From: Candidatus Sulfopaludibacter sp. SbA3
Lineage (GTDB): Bacteria > Acidobacteriota > Terriglobia > Bryobacterales > Bryobacteraceae
DNA length: 64,000 bases
Reading direction: 5' to 3'
Assembly: GCA_945893365.1 (NCBI GenBank)
Contig: CAMDED010000017.1
Coordinates: forward strand, 1 to 64,000
In this document: positions 42,417 to 51,603 of the stretch, piece by piece
How the letters are laid out: every line of letters starts with the position of its first letter
Numbering within the stretch: the stretch's first letter is position 1
Notes under the pieces: model-generated
The model's database searches: none
Seen by the model: only the letters and a program-made list of their open reading frames with translations
What the model was told of the DNA's origin: nothing
Translations under genes and position numbers: made by a program

Positions 42417-43958
42417 ATGAACATAGCAGATCAGCCGTGGTTGCGACCTCCATCGCATCGATGGCGCCCGCCTGAGATGAGCCTGCCGCCCGTCCTCCAT
42501 CCCGACGCCCCCGCGGGGCCAATACAGCCGCGCTATGCGCTGCTCATTAATCCCTTCTACCCAAAAGATCCAAACGCGAGCTTCGGAAAGCACGTGCTTA
42601 CGCCGACACTCGCCTTGACCAGTTTCGCGGCGACGACACCGGAACACTGGCAGGTTCGGTATTGGGACGAGAATCTCCTGGACGGCCGGCCGCCTTTTGC
42701 GCCTATGCCCGAAGTGGTGGGGATCACGGTCCACCTGACCTTCGCGAAGCGGGCGTTCGAGCTGGCGCAATGGTACCGAAGCCGCGGAAGCAAGGTCGTA
42801 CTGGGCGGACTGCACGTCCTGTCGTGTCCCGAGGAGTGTGCGCCGCACGCGGACTCGCTTGCCGTTGGCGATGGCGTGCAGCTCTGGCCGCGCATTCTAG
42901 CGGACGTGGAATCGCGCTGCCTGCGATCGAAATACGTCGCGGCATATGAGAACGACTATCGCGAGGACCCGGCGCCAAGGCGATCGATTCTCCCGCGACG
43001 GAGCTTTCTCACGACCACCAGTCTGATTGCCACCCGCGGCTGTCACAACCGGTGCGGGTTTTGCTACCTGGCAACCGATGGCCTGCGTATGCCGTATCGA
43101 ATGCGGGGTCCCAACCAGATCGCCGCGGAGTTCCTGGCGGATACCCAACCCTACGCGGTCTTCGTCGACAACAATCTGGGATCGAACCGTGAGTACCTGC
43201 GCGAATTGTGTCATGAGCTGCGGCCGCTGAACAAGATTTGGAGCGCGGCAGTCAGTATTGATGTCACCGACGATCCGGCGTTGATCCGTGCCATGGCGCT
43301 CGGCGGATGCACGGGCGTGTTCGTGGGATTCGAGTCGCTCACGGATGAGAACCTCGCCGATGCAAGGAAGAAAACGCCGAAGACTGCCGACTATTCCCGC
43401 CGAGTGCGCATCCTGCACGAGAACGGCATCCAGGTGAATGGTTCTTTCGTGTTGGGATTCGATCACGACCGGAAAGACGTTTTCACCCGGACAGCCGATT
43501 GGATCGAGGAGAACCGCCTGGAGTGCGCGACATTGCACATTCTTACCCCCTATCCGGCGACCCCGCTGTTCAGGCAAATGGAAGCGGAGGGGCGTTTGTT
43601 GCACCGCGATTGGGCTCTGTATGACACGGCGCACGCGGTGTTCCGTCCGAAAAACATGTCGCCTGACGAACTTGAACAGGGTTATGCCTGGATTTATCAG
43701 CGCCTCTTCTCACACGCCTCGATTTGGCGGCGACGGCCCGCGGATTGGCGCGCCGTTGCGCCGTATCTGGCGATGTCGTACCTGTACAAGCGCTCCAACC
43801 GGTTCTGGCGGTTCCTCATCAAACACCACTTGGTGCATGCCGTGTGGCGGCCGCTGATCGAACTGACGCGACTCCGGCACGTACGGTTCCGGGCTGAATT
43901 GGTGGCGAACGAAGCGCCGGGCCGGCCGGGGGCCAATGTGGTGTCTGCCGGCGTCTAA
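42417..43958 (+). CDS. B12-binding-domain radical SAM protein
   Basis: A 513-residue protein. The N-terminal cobalamin-binding-like Rossmann region has ALLINPFYPKDPN and VVGITVHLTFAKRAFELAQWYRSRGSKVVLGGLHV. The radical SAM cluster is ATRGCHNRCGFCYLATDG (CxxxCxxC). The barrel continues with FVDNNLGSNREYLRELCHELRP, VGFESLTDENLADARKKT and GSFVLGFDHDRKDVF. A C-terminal helical region of about 150 residues carries DUF4070-like features (TPYPATPLFRQMEAEGRLLHRDW). Related proteins act in hopanoid or lipid modification or in methyl transfer; the substrate here is not evident. The ATG at 42417 sits at the predicted transcription start; an in-frame TTG lies at 42396. Confidence 0.9.
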   Translation: MNIADQPWLRPPSHRWRPPEMSLPPVLHPDAPAGPIQPRYALLINPFYPKDPNASFGKHVLTPTLALTSFAATTPEHWQVRYWDENLLDGRPPFAPMPEVVGITVHLTFAKRAFELAQWYRSRGSKVVLGGLHVLSCPEECAPHADSLAVGDGVQLWPRILADVESRCLRSKYVAAYENDYREDPAPRRSILPRRSFLTTTSLIATRGCHNRCGFCYLATDGLRMPYRMRGPNQIAAEFLADTQPYAVFVDNNLGSNREYLRELCHELRPLNKIWSAAVSIDVTDDPALIRAMALGGCTGVFVGFESLTDENLADARKKTPKTADYSRRVRILHENGIQVNGSFVLGFDHDRKDVFTRTADWIEENRLECATLHILTPYPATPLFRQMEAEGRLLHRDWALYDTAHAVFRPKNMSPDELEQGYAWIYQRLFSHASIWRRRPADWRAVAPYLAMSYLYKRSNRFWRFLIKHHLVHAVWRPLIELTRLRHVRFRAELVANEAPGRPGANVVSAGV

Positions 43959-44010
43959 TCTTGGTGATGCCGGACTCCGGGATCAGCCTCTGTGCCTCTC
44001 CCGCGAACTC

Positions 44011-44859
44011 TCAAACCTCAATCTCCGCGCCTTCGCACCCAAGGAAAAACCGCGAAGCATCGAGTTTGTACCGTTTCTGAACCGAGGCGGCGCAGGCGTC
44101 GAGGAAATCGTCGCTGTGATCGGGATCGTGGTGAAAAACCATCATGCGTTTCACCTCCGCCAGTTTCGTGTCCTCGGCTGCGTCGTCGAAAGTGCCGTGT
44201 CCCCACCCGCGGCGGGTGTCGTACTCGTCGACCGTGTATTGCGCGTCGCGGAGCACCAGGTCGGCGTTTCGCATGAAGTCGCGCACTTCCGCATCCTTCG
44301 CACGGGAATAATCCGTATCCCCGAACAGGCGCCTGTATGGCTCGTGGTCCGTCAGATACACCAGAACTTTCTTCTCGTATTCGATGCGGTAGCCGGAGCA
44401 TCCGCCGGGATGGTTCAGATCTAGGCGGCTTATGTCCGCGCCGCCGATCGTCAGTGCGTCCCCCGTCGAACGGAACTCCAGGTGCGCGGGCAGATCTTCA
44501 AGAGGCACCGGAAAGTAGTAGGGCTCGGTCTGCTTTCTGAGCGCTTCTTGAATAGGCAGCGAGAGCCCCGGCGGTTCATACACCGTAAGCGTCTTTTTCA
44601 GATGGTACGCCGGAGCGAAAAACGGAAAGCCCTGTATATGATCCATGTGCGTGTGGCTGATGAGCAGGCTGATGTTGACCGTCCCCGCCCGTTCAAGCGC
44701 CACGCCAAGCGCGCGGACACCGGTGCCCGCGTCCAGAACCAGCGTCTGTTCGCCGCAGCGCAACTCCACGCAGCATGTGTTACCTCCGTAGCGCATCGTA
44801 GCGCGTCCGGGACTTGCAACCGTTCCCCGTGCTCCCCAAACCTTAGCGATGAGCGCCAT
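44011..44859 (-). CDS. MBL-fold metal-dependent hydrolase
   Basis: A 282-residue cytoplasmic protein. It begins KVWGARGTVASPGRATMRYGGNTCCVEL, then LVLDAGTGVRALG and the metal motif ISHTHMDHIQGFPFFAPAY. Later His and Asp ligands lie in LTDHEPY, VLRDAQYTVDEYDTRRGWGHGTFDDA and MMVFHHDPDHSDDF. This subgroup is close to PDE-type and response-regulator-linked MBL proteins, which often cleave cyclic nucleotides or phosphodiesters. It is the last of three minus-strand genes but 42 bases separate it from the DUF1080 gene. Confidence 0.88.
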   Translation of the reverse strand: MALIAKVWGARGTVASPGRATMRYGGNTCCVELRCGEQTLVLDAGTGVRALGVALERAGTVNISLLISHTHMDHIQGFPFFAPAYHLKKTLTVYEPPGLSLPIQEALRKQTEPYYFPVPLEDLPAHLEFRSTGDALTIGGADISRLDLNHPGGCSGYRIEYEKKVLVYLTDHEPYRRLFGDTDYSRAKDAEVRDFMRNADLVLRDAQYTVDEYDTRRGWGHGTFDDAAEDTKLAEVKRMMVFHHDPDHSDDFLDACAASVQKRYKLDASRFFLGCEGAEIEV

Positions 44860-44901
44860 ACGTAGTAGCCAATGCCCGCGGATTGGCGCGGCCGGTTGCC
44901 T

Positions 44902-45546
44902 TTACGGCAGCTCCTTGATCCGGATATTGCGGAGCTCGACTCGGGTCCCGTGTCCCAGGAATCCGAGATACCCGGATGCCTTCGCGAGGCCGGGATGCTT
45001 CTTCAGGATCTCCGGATCCTTTACCGTGCCGAGATCAGCATCGACAATTACCGTGCCGTTCAAAGTGACCGTAATACGCCGTCCATCGGCCTTGATCTCT
45101 TCATAGTTCCATTCGCCGGTTGGCTTCTTGAATCCCTGCTTCGCGGGAAATACATCGTAAATCGAGCCATGGAATTGCGACGGTTTCAACCGTCCCCGAT
45201 AAACCGGCGCTCCGTCGTCCAGAATCTGGATCTCCATGCCCTGATACGCCGCGTCGCCTTCCAGGGGCGATCGAATCCCGACCCCGTTATTCGAGCCCTC
45301 TTCCAGGCGGAACTCAAAACGGAATACGAAATTCGCGTATTCCCTGTCCGTGAACAGGTTGCCGCCGCCTGTTTTCGGGCAAACGAGGATGCCGTTCTCC
45401 GGCACATATCCCTCGCCTTTCTTTCCGGAAATCTGCCACCCTTTCAGAGACTTACCGTCAAACAGGGACCGGAAACCCGGCTCGGATTCGGCTGCAAGGG
45501 CGAGTGCGCCGGCAAGGAAAAACGCTGCGGCTTTCTTCATGCTCAT
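44902..45546 (-). CDS. Secreted DUF1080 (3-keto-disaccharide hydrolase) protein
   Basis: A 214-residue protein with signal peptide [20 protein letters not shown]. The DUF1080 domain follows: [71 protein letters not shown], then [36 protein letters not shown] and a closing [22 protein letters not shown]. Such concanavalin-like proteins cleave or bind 3-keto sugars and are usually found beside Gfo/Idh oxidoreductases, as here. ATGs at 45546 and 45540 are both possible starts. Confidence 0.9.
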   Translation of the reverse strand: MSMKKAAAFFLAGALALAAESEPGFRSLFDGKSLKGWQISGKKGEGYVPENGILVCPKTGGGNLFTDREYANFVFRFEFRLEEGSNNGVGIRSPLEGDAAYQGMEIQILDDGAPVYRGRLKPSQFHGSIYDVFPAKQGFKKPTGEWNYEEIKADGRRITVTLNGTVIVDADLGTVKDPEILKKHPGLAKASGYLGFLGHGTRVELRNIRIKELP

Positions 45547-45586
45547 GAGTGTAACACCAGTGTGGAGACGGGTTTCCAATGTGACC

Positions 45587-46690
45587 CTAGACGTCCACTT
45601 CCTCCCACGAAACCACCCTCCGTTCGTAGATCGACTTTCGCCCCATCATGGCCGTAAGGGTCGAAATTCGGGCGGACTCGGCGTTATTTAATGGTTTTTT
45701 GCCGCCTTTCGCATGCTCGACAAAAGCCGCGAGCGAAAGGTAGTTGGAGTCCTCGCCGGCGGCCGGCGCTTCGAGCTTCCTCTCCCCCTTCTTGTCGAGT
45801 TCGACAAAAGTCCCGGTGGCGAGGTCGACCGCGCCCAGCGAACCGTACACGCGCTCCTTGATTCCGGAGAATCCCGGCGGATCGAAATAAATATGAGTGA
45901 AATTGAGCCGGACGTCGTTTGGAAACTCGTAAATCACGCTGTAATTGTCCATCGTCGTACGGCCGGGCGGCTCGTTCTTGAAGAGGTTGATGCCGCCGGA
46001 GCCGAAAGCCCGCAGCGGATGGGAGCCCGCGGCCCAAACCATGAGATCGATGATGTGGCAAGCCTGTTCCACAATGTTGTCGCCGGATCGCACCCTGTCG
46101 AAATACCAGGCGGTTTTCCTCGGAAGGTCGCCCGTGTGGCGGTGGCCTTCGAGAAACAAAACCCTACCGATTCCGCCTTCCTGGATAAACTTCATGGACG
46201 CCGCGCGGGTCGGGTCGTGGCGCAACTGGAAGCCCGCCTGAAAAATCCCCTTTGCGCTTGCAGCCGCGTTGGTGACGGCGCGGCATTCTTCCGGCGTGAG
46301 CGCCATCGGCTTTTCGCAATACACGTGCTTGCCGACTTCGAGCGCGGCCACTGCCATCGCCTTATGAAAATCGACCGGCGTCGCAATGACGACGGCGTCG
46401 ATATCCCTGCGGTCGAGCAGTTTCCGGTACTCGGTGTACGTCTCGGGAGCGCCGCCGGCCGCGATGACGGCATCGGCGGCCTTCTTCAGGTTATCCGCGT
46501 CGACATCGCAGATTGCGACCACTTGGACTCCGGGCACCTTCAGCATGTGCCTCAGCAGGAACGAGCCGCGATTGCCGACGCCGATGAACGCGACACGCGT
46601 GACGCTCGCGGGGGGCTGCGCCTGTAGCAGGGCCGCCCCGGCGGAAGCCACGGCGGGCATTTTCAGAAAATTGCGGCGGCTTTGGTCCAT
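45587..46690 (-). CDS. TAT-exported Gfo/Idh/MocA-family oxidoreductase
   Basis: A 367-residue NAD(P)-dependent sugar oxidoreductase. The TAT signal is [24 protein letters not shown]. The Rossmann motif is [18 protein letters not shown] and the conserved EKP is in [19 protein letters not shown]. Substrate-side features are [31 protein letters not shown] and [19 protein letters not shown]. Together with the DUF1080 gene 40 bases downstream it probably takes part in periplasmic 3-keto sugar chemistry. I chose the ATG at 46690; the frame extends upstream without family similarity. It is divergent from the gene at 46736. Confidence 0.9.
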   Translation of the reverse strand: MDQSRRNFLKMPAVASAGAALLQAQPPASVTRVAFIGVGNRGSFLLRHMLKVPGVQVVAICDVDADNLKKAADAVIAAGGAPETYTEYRKLLDRRDIDAVVIATPVDFHKAMAVAALEVGKHVYCEKPMALTPEECRAVTNAAASAKGIFQAGFQLRHDPTRAASMKFIQEGGIGRVLFLEGHRHTGDLPRKTAWYFDRVRSGDNIVEQACHIIDLMVWAAGSHPLRAFGSGGINLFKNEPPGRTTMDNYSVIYEFPNDVRLNFTHIYFDPPGFSGIKERVYGSLGAVDLATGTFVELDKKGERKLEAPAAGEDSNYLSLAAFVEHAKGGKKPLNNAESARISTLTAMMGRKSIYERRVVSWEEVDV

Positions 46691-46735
46691 ATTCGTTTCC
46701 GAAACACAATGATACAGTAGTATGCGGAGCGCGAA

Positions 46736-47938
46736 TTGGCGATAGTGGAAATCGACTACGCGAACGGGATCGTTGCGCGAGCGGGCGATGCCGGCCCTTG
46801 GTTTACCGAGGCCTGCGCCGCGGCCGGGATTCGCATCGTCCCCCGGGATTTCACTCCGCCCTCGACTGCCGGTCTGTGGCCGGGGATTCGCCATCCGCCT
46901 TCCGTGAAAGGCCGCGGCGACGAAGTGACCTCCGCGAGCCGCGAACCCTGGGTCGACGCGAACGGCTATCTGGCCGCCTGGTTGCGCGCTCTTCATCCCG
47001 ATCGTGCGCCCTTGCTCGGCTACCTGCCGGACCGCGCCGCCGGCCTTGAACCGGACCGCGCTGTGCCCTTCGACACGCTGGAACTGGCGCTGATCGAAGC
47101 CTGGGCCGCGGGCGGGAACTACCTTCTGTCGCTCGAGCCGCGATATCAGGCGGCGCTTTCGCGGGGCGAAGAAAAAGCCAAGGAAGCGTGGACGAGTCTG
47201 GTCCGCACCTCGCGCTGGCTGCGCGACAACATCCGGCTGTTTCGCACGGCTCCGTTCGACACCGTGACGGCTCTCGTCGAATCTGGCGAGGAGACGGCCG
47301 AGATCGCGAATTTGTTGTACCGCCGGAATGCTTCCCCTGCGCTCGCCCGCGCGGACAGACCTCCAGCGCCTTCCGCGGCAAGGCGCGCGCTGGTGGCCGC
47401 GAACATCAGGCCGCCATCGCCCGAGGCCAGGGCCCGAATGCTAGCCAACGCCGAATCCGGATCGACCCTGGTGGTGGCGCCACCAGCGGGGACGGGCGCG
47501 AGCGCCAACTGGTGGTCCGGCTCCTCTAACGCCGCGCGCTTGAAGCTCGTCCGCAGCGAGGCGGATCGGGATTTCTATTCGCTCGGCCGCGGCCAGGTGG
47601 TCGCCTACCAGCGTCCGGTCAATGACCCGAGCGAGTTCGCCCTCGACGTGATCGATATCGTGGCGCACCGGAATCGCGCCGTACGCCTGTGGAACGCACC
47701 GGCCGTGGTCGCCCTTGCCGCCAAGGGAGCGGCGCCCGGCCAGGCGATCATGCACCTGGTCAATTACGGTTCGCCTGTCGATAGTGAGATACAGGCTCGC
47801 ATTCAGGGCAGCTACCGGAAAGGGCAGTTGATCCGGCCAGAGGGCGCCCCAATTGAATTGAAACCCGCGGGCCGTGGGACCACGACGGAAGTGATGGTTC
47901 CCGAGCTGCGGCGTCTGGGAGTAGTCGTTTTCGGATAA
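46736..47938 (+). CDS. Hypothetical protein, possibly glycoside-hydrolase-related
   Basis: A 400-residue protein without a signal peptide. The middle resembles the end of a TIM barrel (FDTLELALIEAWAAGGNYLLSLEPRYQAALSRGEEKAKEAWTSLVRTSRWLRDNIRLF). It is followed by an Ala/Pro-rich linker, a Rossmann-like part, and a C-terminal beta domain (AIMHLVNYGSPVDSEIQARIQGSYRKGQLIRPEGAPIEL) like those that end some glycoside hydrolases. No catalytic residues can be named. It begins at TTG 46736 with GGAG upstream; GTG 46745 is possible. It is divergent from the Gfo/Idh gene and directly followed by the DUF362-like gene. Confidence 0.7.
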   Translation: MAIVEIDYANGIVARAGDAGPWFTEACAAAGIRIVPRDFTPPSTAGLWPGIRHPPSVKGRGDEVTSASREPWVDANGYLAAWLRALHPDRAPLLGYLPDRAAGLEPDRAVPFDTLELALIEAWAAGGNYLLSLEPRYQAALSRGEEKAKEAWTSLVRTSRWLRDNIRLFRTAPFDTVTALVESGEETAEIANLLYRRNASPALARADRPPAPSAARRALVAANIRPPSPEARARMLANAESGSTLVVAPPAGTGASANWWSGSSNAARLKLVRSEADRDFYSLGRGQVVAYQRPVNDPSEFALDVIDIVAHRNRAVRLWNAPAVVALAAKGAAPGQAIMHLVNYGSPVDSEIQARIQGSYRKGQLIRPEGAPIELKPAGRGTTTEVMVPELRRLGVVVFG

Positions 47939-47958
47939 ACTTGAAAATGGGAGGCAAC

Positions 47959-49245
47959 ATGAACACGAATATGACGCGGAGAGATCTCCTTCGCAGCGGC
48001 GCCGTTCTGGGCGCGGGAGCCGTGGCCGGCCAGGCCGTATCCGCTGCGCCGTCCCGCATTCCACAAGCATTTTTTGGACTCCATCCGTTCATCGAAGCCA
48101 ACCCCAAGGCCGTGTTCATCCGGCGAACGAACGTGCCGCACAAGATGGACGAGGCGGCGAAGCTTCACGAAGGCCTTACCTTGTCGCGCGAAATTTTCGT
48201 TCCGAAAGAGCGCGGCGGCATTCCCATCTCGCACCGTATCGTGCTCAAGCCGAACGTGTGCAGCGTCCGCGGCAAAGACCGCCCGCACGTGGAAAACTGG
48301 GGCACTGGCACGGACCCGCAGTTCTACGAAGGCATGGTGATGGGCCTGAAGGAGATCGGGCTGAAGAAGTTTCACTTCGTCGAGGCCAACAATTTCCACG
48401 CCTGGAATTACCGCGGTTTCGTCGATATCAATGAGCGGCATGGCATTGAGATGAACGAGTGCGAGCGGCGCGTCCGCAACTTCGGCGATGCCTACGACAT
48501 GAACTGGAGCAAGGTGCCGGACGCGGTGGTCTACTCCCGCATTCCGCATTACGCGCCGGTCAACGAACCCGATACCTGGCTGCTCAACATGGCGAAGTGG
48601 AAGGCGCATGGCATGTGCCTCACGCAGTCCGTCAAGAACGAGCAGGGACTTGTGGTGCTGCCGTTCGTGCGCTTCTGCCCGGGATGGAAGATGGTAACCG
48701 GCGTCCCGGATTTCATGAAGCCCGATATTCATCCGCGCGTCGAGCCTACAGTCAATAAGTTCTTCGAGCGTCACGTCAAGCTCAACTACGCCCGGTACGA
48801 TAGCGGGGCGAACCTGAGTCCGATGCATCAGGAGATCTGGGCGCACAAGACTTGCGACAACATGAGCGTCCTCAAAACGGGTCTCGCCATGATCGAGGGC
48901 ATCTACGGCCGCGACGGCAACGGGTTCGGCATCGGTAACGATCATTTGACGAACCTCGTGATGTTCGGCAAGGACAAGTTCCGGCTGGACCTGATCGGCC
49001 TTTATCTCGGCGGGCACGAGCCGGGAAACATCAATTTGTATCGAATCGCGAAGGAGCGGGGGCTGTCGGACACGTTCAATCCATGGGAAGTGCCCGTTTA
49101 CGAATGGGTGGATGGCGAGGCGGTTCCGCGCAAGCTCACTGACTTTCCGCGTACGGCGCTGAAGACGTACTATCTGCAGCGGAAGAACGAGCCCGAGTAC
49201 CACCTGGTTAACGAGCCGTTCGATTACGACAAGCATAAAGTGTAA
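47959..49245 (+). CDS. TAT-exported DUF362-like protein
   Basis: A 428-residue protein. The N-terminus MNTNMTRRDLLRSGAVLGAGAVAGQAVSAA is a clear TAT signal. The body has RIVLKPNVCSVRGKDRPHVENWGTGTDPQFYEGMVMGLKEIG, which matches the DUF362 opening (V-hydrophobic-KPN). Later parts are LLNMAKWKAHGMCLTQSVKNEQGLV and IEGIYGRDGNGFGIGNDH. DUF362 proteins are often iron-sulfur or redox related, but no Fe-S cysteine cluster is present. The ATG at 47959 is preceded by GGGAGG; upstream starts at 47941 and 47947 lack it. It follows the preceding gene by 20 bases. Beyond it, 49246-49526 holds a 60-codon frame of doubtful value. Confidence 0.82.
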   Translation: MNTNMTRRDLLRSGAVLGAGAVAGQAVSAAPSRIPQAFFGLHPFIEANPKAVFIRRTNVPHKMDEAAKLHEGLTLSREIFVPKERGGIPISHRIVLKPNVCSVRGKDRPHVENWGTGTDPQFYEGMVMGLKEIGLKKFHFVEANNFHAWNYRGFVDINERHGIEMNECERRVRNFGDAYDMNWSKVPDAVVYSRIPHYAPVNEPDTWLLNMAKWKAHGMCLTQSVKNEQGLVVLPFVRFCPGWKMVTGVPDFMKPDIHPRVEPTVNKFFERHVKLNYARYDSGANLSPMHQEIWAHKTCDNMSVLKTGLAMIEGIYGRDGNGFGIGNDHLTNLVMFGKDKFRLDLIGLYLGGHEPGNINLYRIAKERGLSDTFNPWEVPVYEWVDGEAVPRKLTDFPRTALKTYYLQRKNEPEYHLVNEPFDYDKHKV

Positions 49246-49457
49246 CCTGAATTACGGGATTTGGGCACAGGTGGCACGGGCGACTCGAAGTGGAATTCCG
49301 CGATGGTGCAGTTTATCGGTTCTTCGGCGTTCCCGCCCTCTGTCTTCAACAACTACCTGTGTCCGATTCCAGAGGCGCTTTCTTCAACCGGAGCGTCCGC
49401 AACCGCTTCGATTACCAACGCCTTAGCGGCCACGATTGACTAAACTAAGTGACATTG

Positions 49458-49480
49458 GGCCAGGAGACCGGTCCCACATG
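49458..49480 (+). repeat. Short repeat (GGAGACC family), copy 2
   Basis: GGCC, GGAGACC, GTCCCACATG in this order, matching 11518-11540 with a few changes. It lies between the DUF362-like gene and the flavoprotein gene. Confidence 0.4.
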
Positions 49481-49526
49481 CCGGCTCGGTTACCTGGGTT
49501 TTACAGGCCAAGGGCGTGGGCAACCA

Positions 49527-50798
49527 CTAGCCGATTTGCTTCCGCAGTTGTTGCGCCGCAATCAGGACCGGGTCCCACACAGTGGCGAAGGGCGGCGCGT
49601 AGGCGAGGTCGAGCTGTTCGAAGTCTTCGAGCCGCATGCGGCTGTGAAGCGCCGTTGCGATGACGTTGATCCTGGCGTGAACACCGTCCTCTCCGGTTAC
49701 GGTTCCGCCCAGCAAACGGCATGTCGCGCGATCGGCGATCAACTCCACGCCGACCTCGCGGCCACCCAGGTAGCGCGGCCTGCTCAGAGCGCCGATTCGC
49801 GCCGAGGCCGGTTGAAATCCGTCGCGGCGCGCCTCGGCGGCGGAAAGACCGCAGATTCCGATTCCGAGTCCGCAGACGCTCACGATCGAGGTTCCCACGA
49901 TGCCGGGAAACCGCTCCCTGCCCCCGGCCGCATTCGCGCCGGCGACGCGGCCCATCTTATTCGCGGTTGTGCCGAGCGGAATCCACGCGGGGCGGCCCGA
50001 AACCAGGTGGAGGGTCTCGGCGCAATCGCCCGCGGCGTAGATCCCGTTGATGTTCGTCTGCATGCGCTCGTCGACGCGGATGGCGCCGGTGCGGCCGAGC
50101 TCGATACCGGCGTCCGAAGCCAATTCCACGTTCGGCTTGAGTCCCGCGGCGGAAATCGCCAGGTCGAAACCGGGGGCTGCGCCGGATGCCGCTTCGGGCG
50201 CGCGAACTCCGAGAATGAGCTCCACGCCGAACCGCTCCAAATGCGCGCGGACCAACGCGGCGAGGTCAGGGTCCTCGCGGTGCAGTACGTACTCGGATTG
50301 CTGCATCAGCGTGACGCGGATTCCGTGGCGGCGCAACGTGTCGGCGAGTTCGAGCCCAATGTATCCGGCGCCTATCACGAGGGCGCGCTTCGGCTTCCGT
50401 TCGAGGATCAGGCGCTTGAGCCGTTCACCATCCTCAAGCGTGTGGAGCGTGATGCCGGGCGATGCCGGGCGCGCGCCGGTGGCGATGACCAGGCGGTCGT
50501 AGCGGAGGCGCTCACCGCCTTCAACCAGGACCTCGCGGCGTCCATGCGCGATGGTAACGGCGCGGGCGTTCGTGCGCACTTCGATGTTTCGTTCCTTGCG
50601 AAAATATTCGGGAGTGTAGACCGTCAGTTGCTCCGCGTTTTGCACGCGGCCGTCAACCAGGAACGGCAGGCCGCAGGCTCCATAGGAGATGTCGGCTCCC
50701 TTTTCGAGGACGGTAATTTCGAGCGAAGGGTCGATACGCCGCGCGCGCGTGGCCGCGCTCAGGCCCGCCGCCACGCCGCCGATCACAACCAGCCGCAC
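49527..50798 (-). CDS. FAD-dependent pyridine nucleotide-disulfide oxidoreductase (CoA-disulfide reductase/NADH oxidase type)
   Basis: A 423-residue flavoprotein. The N-terminal FAD site is VVIGGVAAGLSAATRARR and the single redox cysteine is Cys42 in DISYGACGLPF, as in CoA-disulfide reductase and NADH oxidase. YDRLVIATGARP and the NAD(P) site RALVIGAGYIGLELADTLRRHG follow, then GIYAAGDCAE and the dimerisation domain. It reduces a disulfide, persulfide or oxygen with NAD(P)H. No rhodanese domain is fused. The GTG start is eight bases after the STAS gene; it is the last gene of the six-gene minus-strand run. Confidence 0.9.
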   Translation of the reverse strand: MRLVVIGGVAAGLSAATRARRIDPSLEITVLEKGADISYGACGLPFLVDGRVQNAEQLTVYTPEYFRKERNIEVRTNARAVTIAHGRREVLVEGGERLRYDRLVIATGARPASPGITLHTLEDGERLKRLILERKPKRALVIGAGYIGLELADTLRRHGIRVTLMQQSEYVLHREDPDLAALVRAHLERFGVELILGVRAPEAASGAAPGFDLAISAAGLKPNVELASDAGIELGRTGAIRVDERMQTNINGIYAAGDCAETLHLVSGRPAWIPLGTTANKMGRVAGANAAGGRERFPGIVGTSIVSVCGLGIGICGLSAAEARRDGFQPASARIGALSRPRYLGGREVGVELIADRATCRLLGGTVTGEDGVHARINVIATALHSRMRLEDFEQLDLAYAPPFATVWDPVLIAAQQLRKQIG

Positions 50799-50806
50799 GG
50801 GGCTCT

Positions 50807-51211
50807 TTACGCCTTCTTGCTGCTCTGCACAAAGCTGAGGATGTCGAAGCGCTTGATTTCGCGGTCCGGGAAGAAGCTGTTGACGGCGTGCTGCTCGTCG
50901 TCGAAGATCTCAAAGATCGTGGCGAGCTTGGTCATCACCAACAATTCGATGGTGCGTTTGTTGAGGTTGAGCAGCTTGGCCACGCCGTCGGCCCTCTTCA
51001 AAGTGGTGGCCGCCATGACCAGAGCGCCGAGGCCGGTCGAATCGATGTAATCGACCCCGGCAAGATTGAGAATGACGTTCAACTTACTACTCGCCGTCAA
51101 TTCCTGAATCTTCTCTCGCATCACCGTAGCCTCGGGGCCGACCGTGATTCTACCGCTGAGGCTCAGAATCGTGATGCCTTCTTTTTCGCTCTGCTGAATG
51201 TCGAGACTCAT
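50807..51211 (-). CDS. STAS-domain anti-anti-sigma factor
   Basis: A 134-residue SpoIIAA/RsbV-like protein: GITILSLSGRITVGPEATVMREKIQELTASSKLNVILNLAGVDYIDSTGLGALVMAATTLKRADGVAKLLNLNKRTIELLVMTKLATIFEIFDDEQHAVNSFF. Ser58 in YIDSTGLG corresponds to the serine phosphorylated in SpoIIAA. About 25 extra residues follow the domain. Unphosphorylated STAS proteins bind an HPK-type anti-sigma kinase and free the sigma factor; no such kinase or sigma factor is encoded next to it. The large Hanks-type kinase three genes upstream is a possible modifier. Confidence 0.92.
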   Translation of the reverse strand: MSLDIQQSEKEGITILSLSGRITVGPEATVMREKIQELTASSKLNVILNLAGVDYIDSTGLGALVMAATTLKRADGVAKLLNLNKRTIELLVMTKLATIFEIFDDEQHAVNSFFPDREIKRFDILSFVQSSKKA

Positions 51212-51236
51212 AGTAGTAGGTGGGACCCGGAGGTCA

Positions 51237-51584
51237 CTAGACCGGCATCTTGAAGCCGATCATTTCTTCGACCCGCTCAGTCGCCACCATGTCGATCGCG
51301 TCCCAGGGGCAACCATCGAGAAACGCGCCATCGGGGCCTTTGGTCGTGCATTTTTTGCATCCGATGCACAGCACGGGGTCGACCTCGATATGCCCGAATG
51401 GGGGATGATCCTCGTCCGGAACCCAGTACATGCAGTCGGCTACCGGACAATACTCCACGCAAGCCGGAGATCCGGCGCAGCCCGTGCAGCACTCGGTGAT
51501 GACGGCGATCTCTTTCGGACGCTTCTTCCGCGGAGTCGCAATCCCTTCGGATTTCGGCTCCATCTTTTCGACCAGCGTGGGCAT
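51237..51584 (-). CDS. Two-cluster ferredoxin (4Fe-4S)
   Basis: A 115-residue iron-sulfur protein. The cysteine-rich segments are ECCTGCAGSPACVEYCPVADCMYW and LCIGCKKCTTKGPDGAFLDGCPWDAID; at least eight Cys in CxxC-type spacing support two clusters with short insertions in each motif. The first 40 residues are hydrophilic. I chose the ATG at 51584, since residues upstream are unlike the family. It lies between the ceramidase-like and STAS genes, 19 and 25 bases away, and could pass electrons to the flavoprotein at the end of the run. Confidence 0.88.
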   Translation of the reverse strand: MPTLVEKMEPKSEGIATPRKKRPKEIAVITECCTGCAGSPACVEYCPVADCMYWVPDEDHPPFGHIEVDPVLCIGCKKCTTKGPDGAFLDGCPWDAIDMVATERVEEMIGFKMPV

Positions 51585-51603
51585 AGAACGAAGTATGCCA
51601 CAC

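Noticed and set aside
47812-49236. 474-codon minus-strand frame opposite the DUF362-like gene
   Set aside because: The plus-strand protein has a TAT signal, ribosome site and family motif; the other frame has none.
49261-49443. 60-residue plus-strand frame after the DUF362-like gene
   Set aside because: TTG start, low-complexity Ser/Ala end and no ribosome site; not supported.
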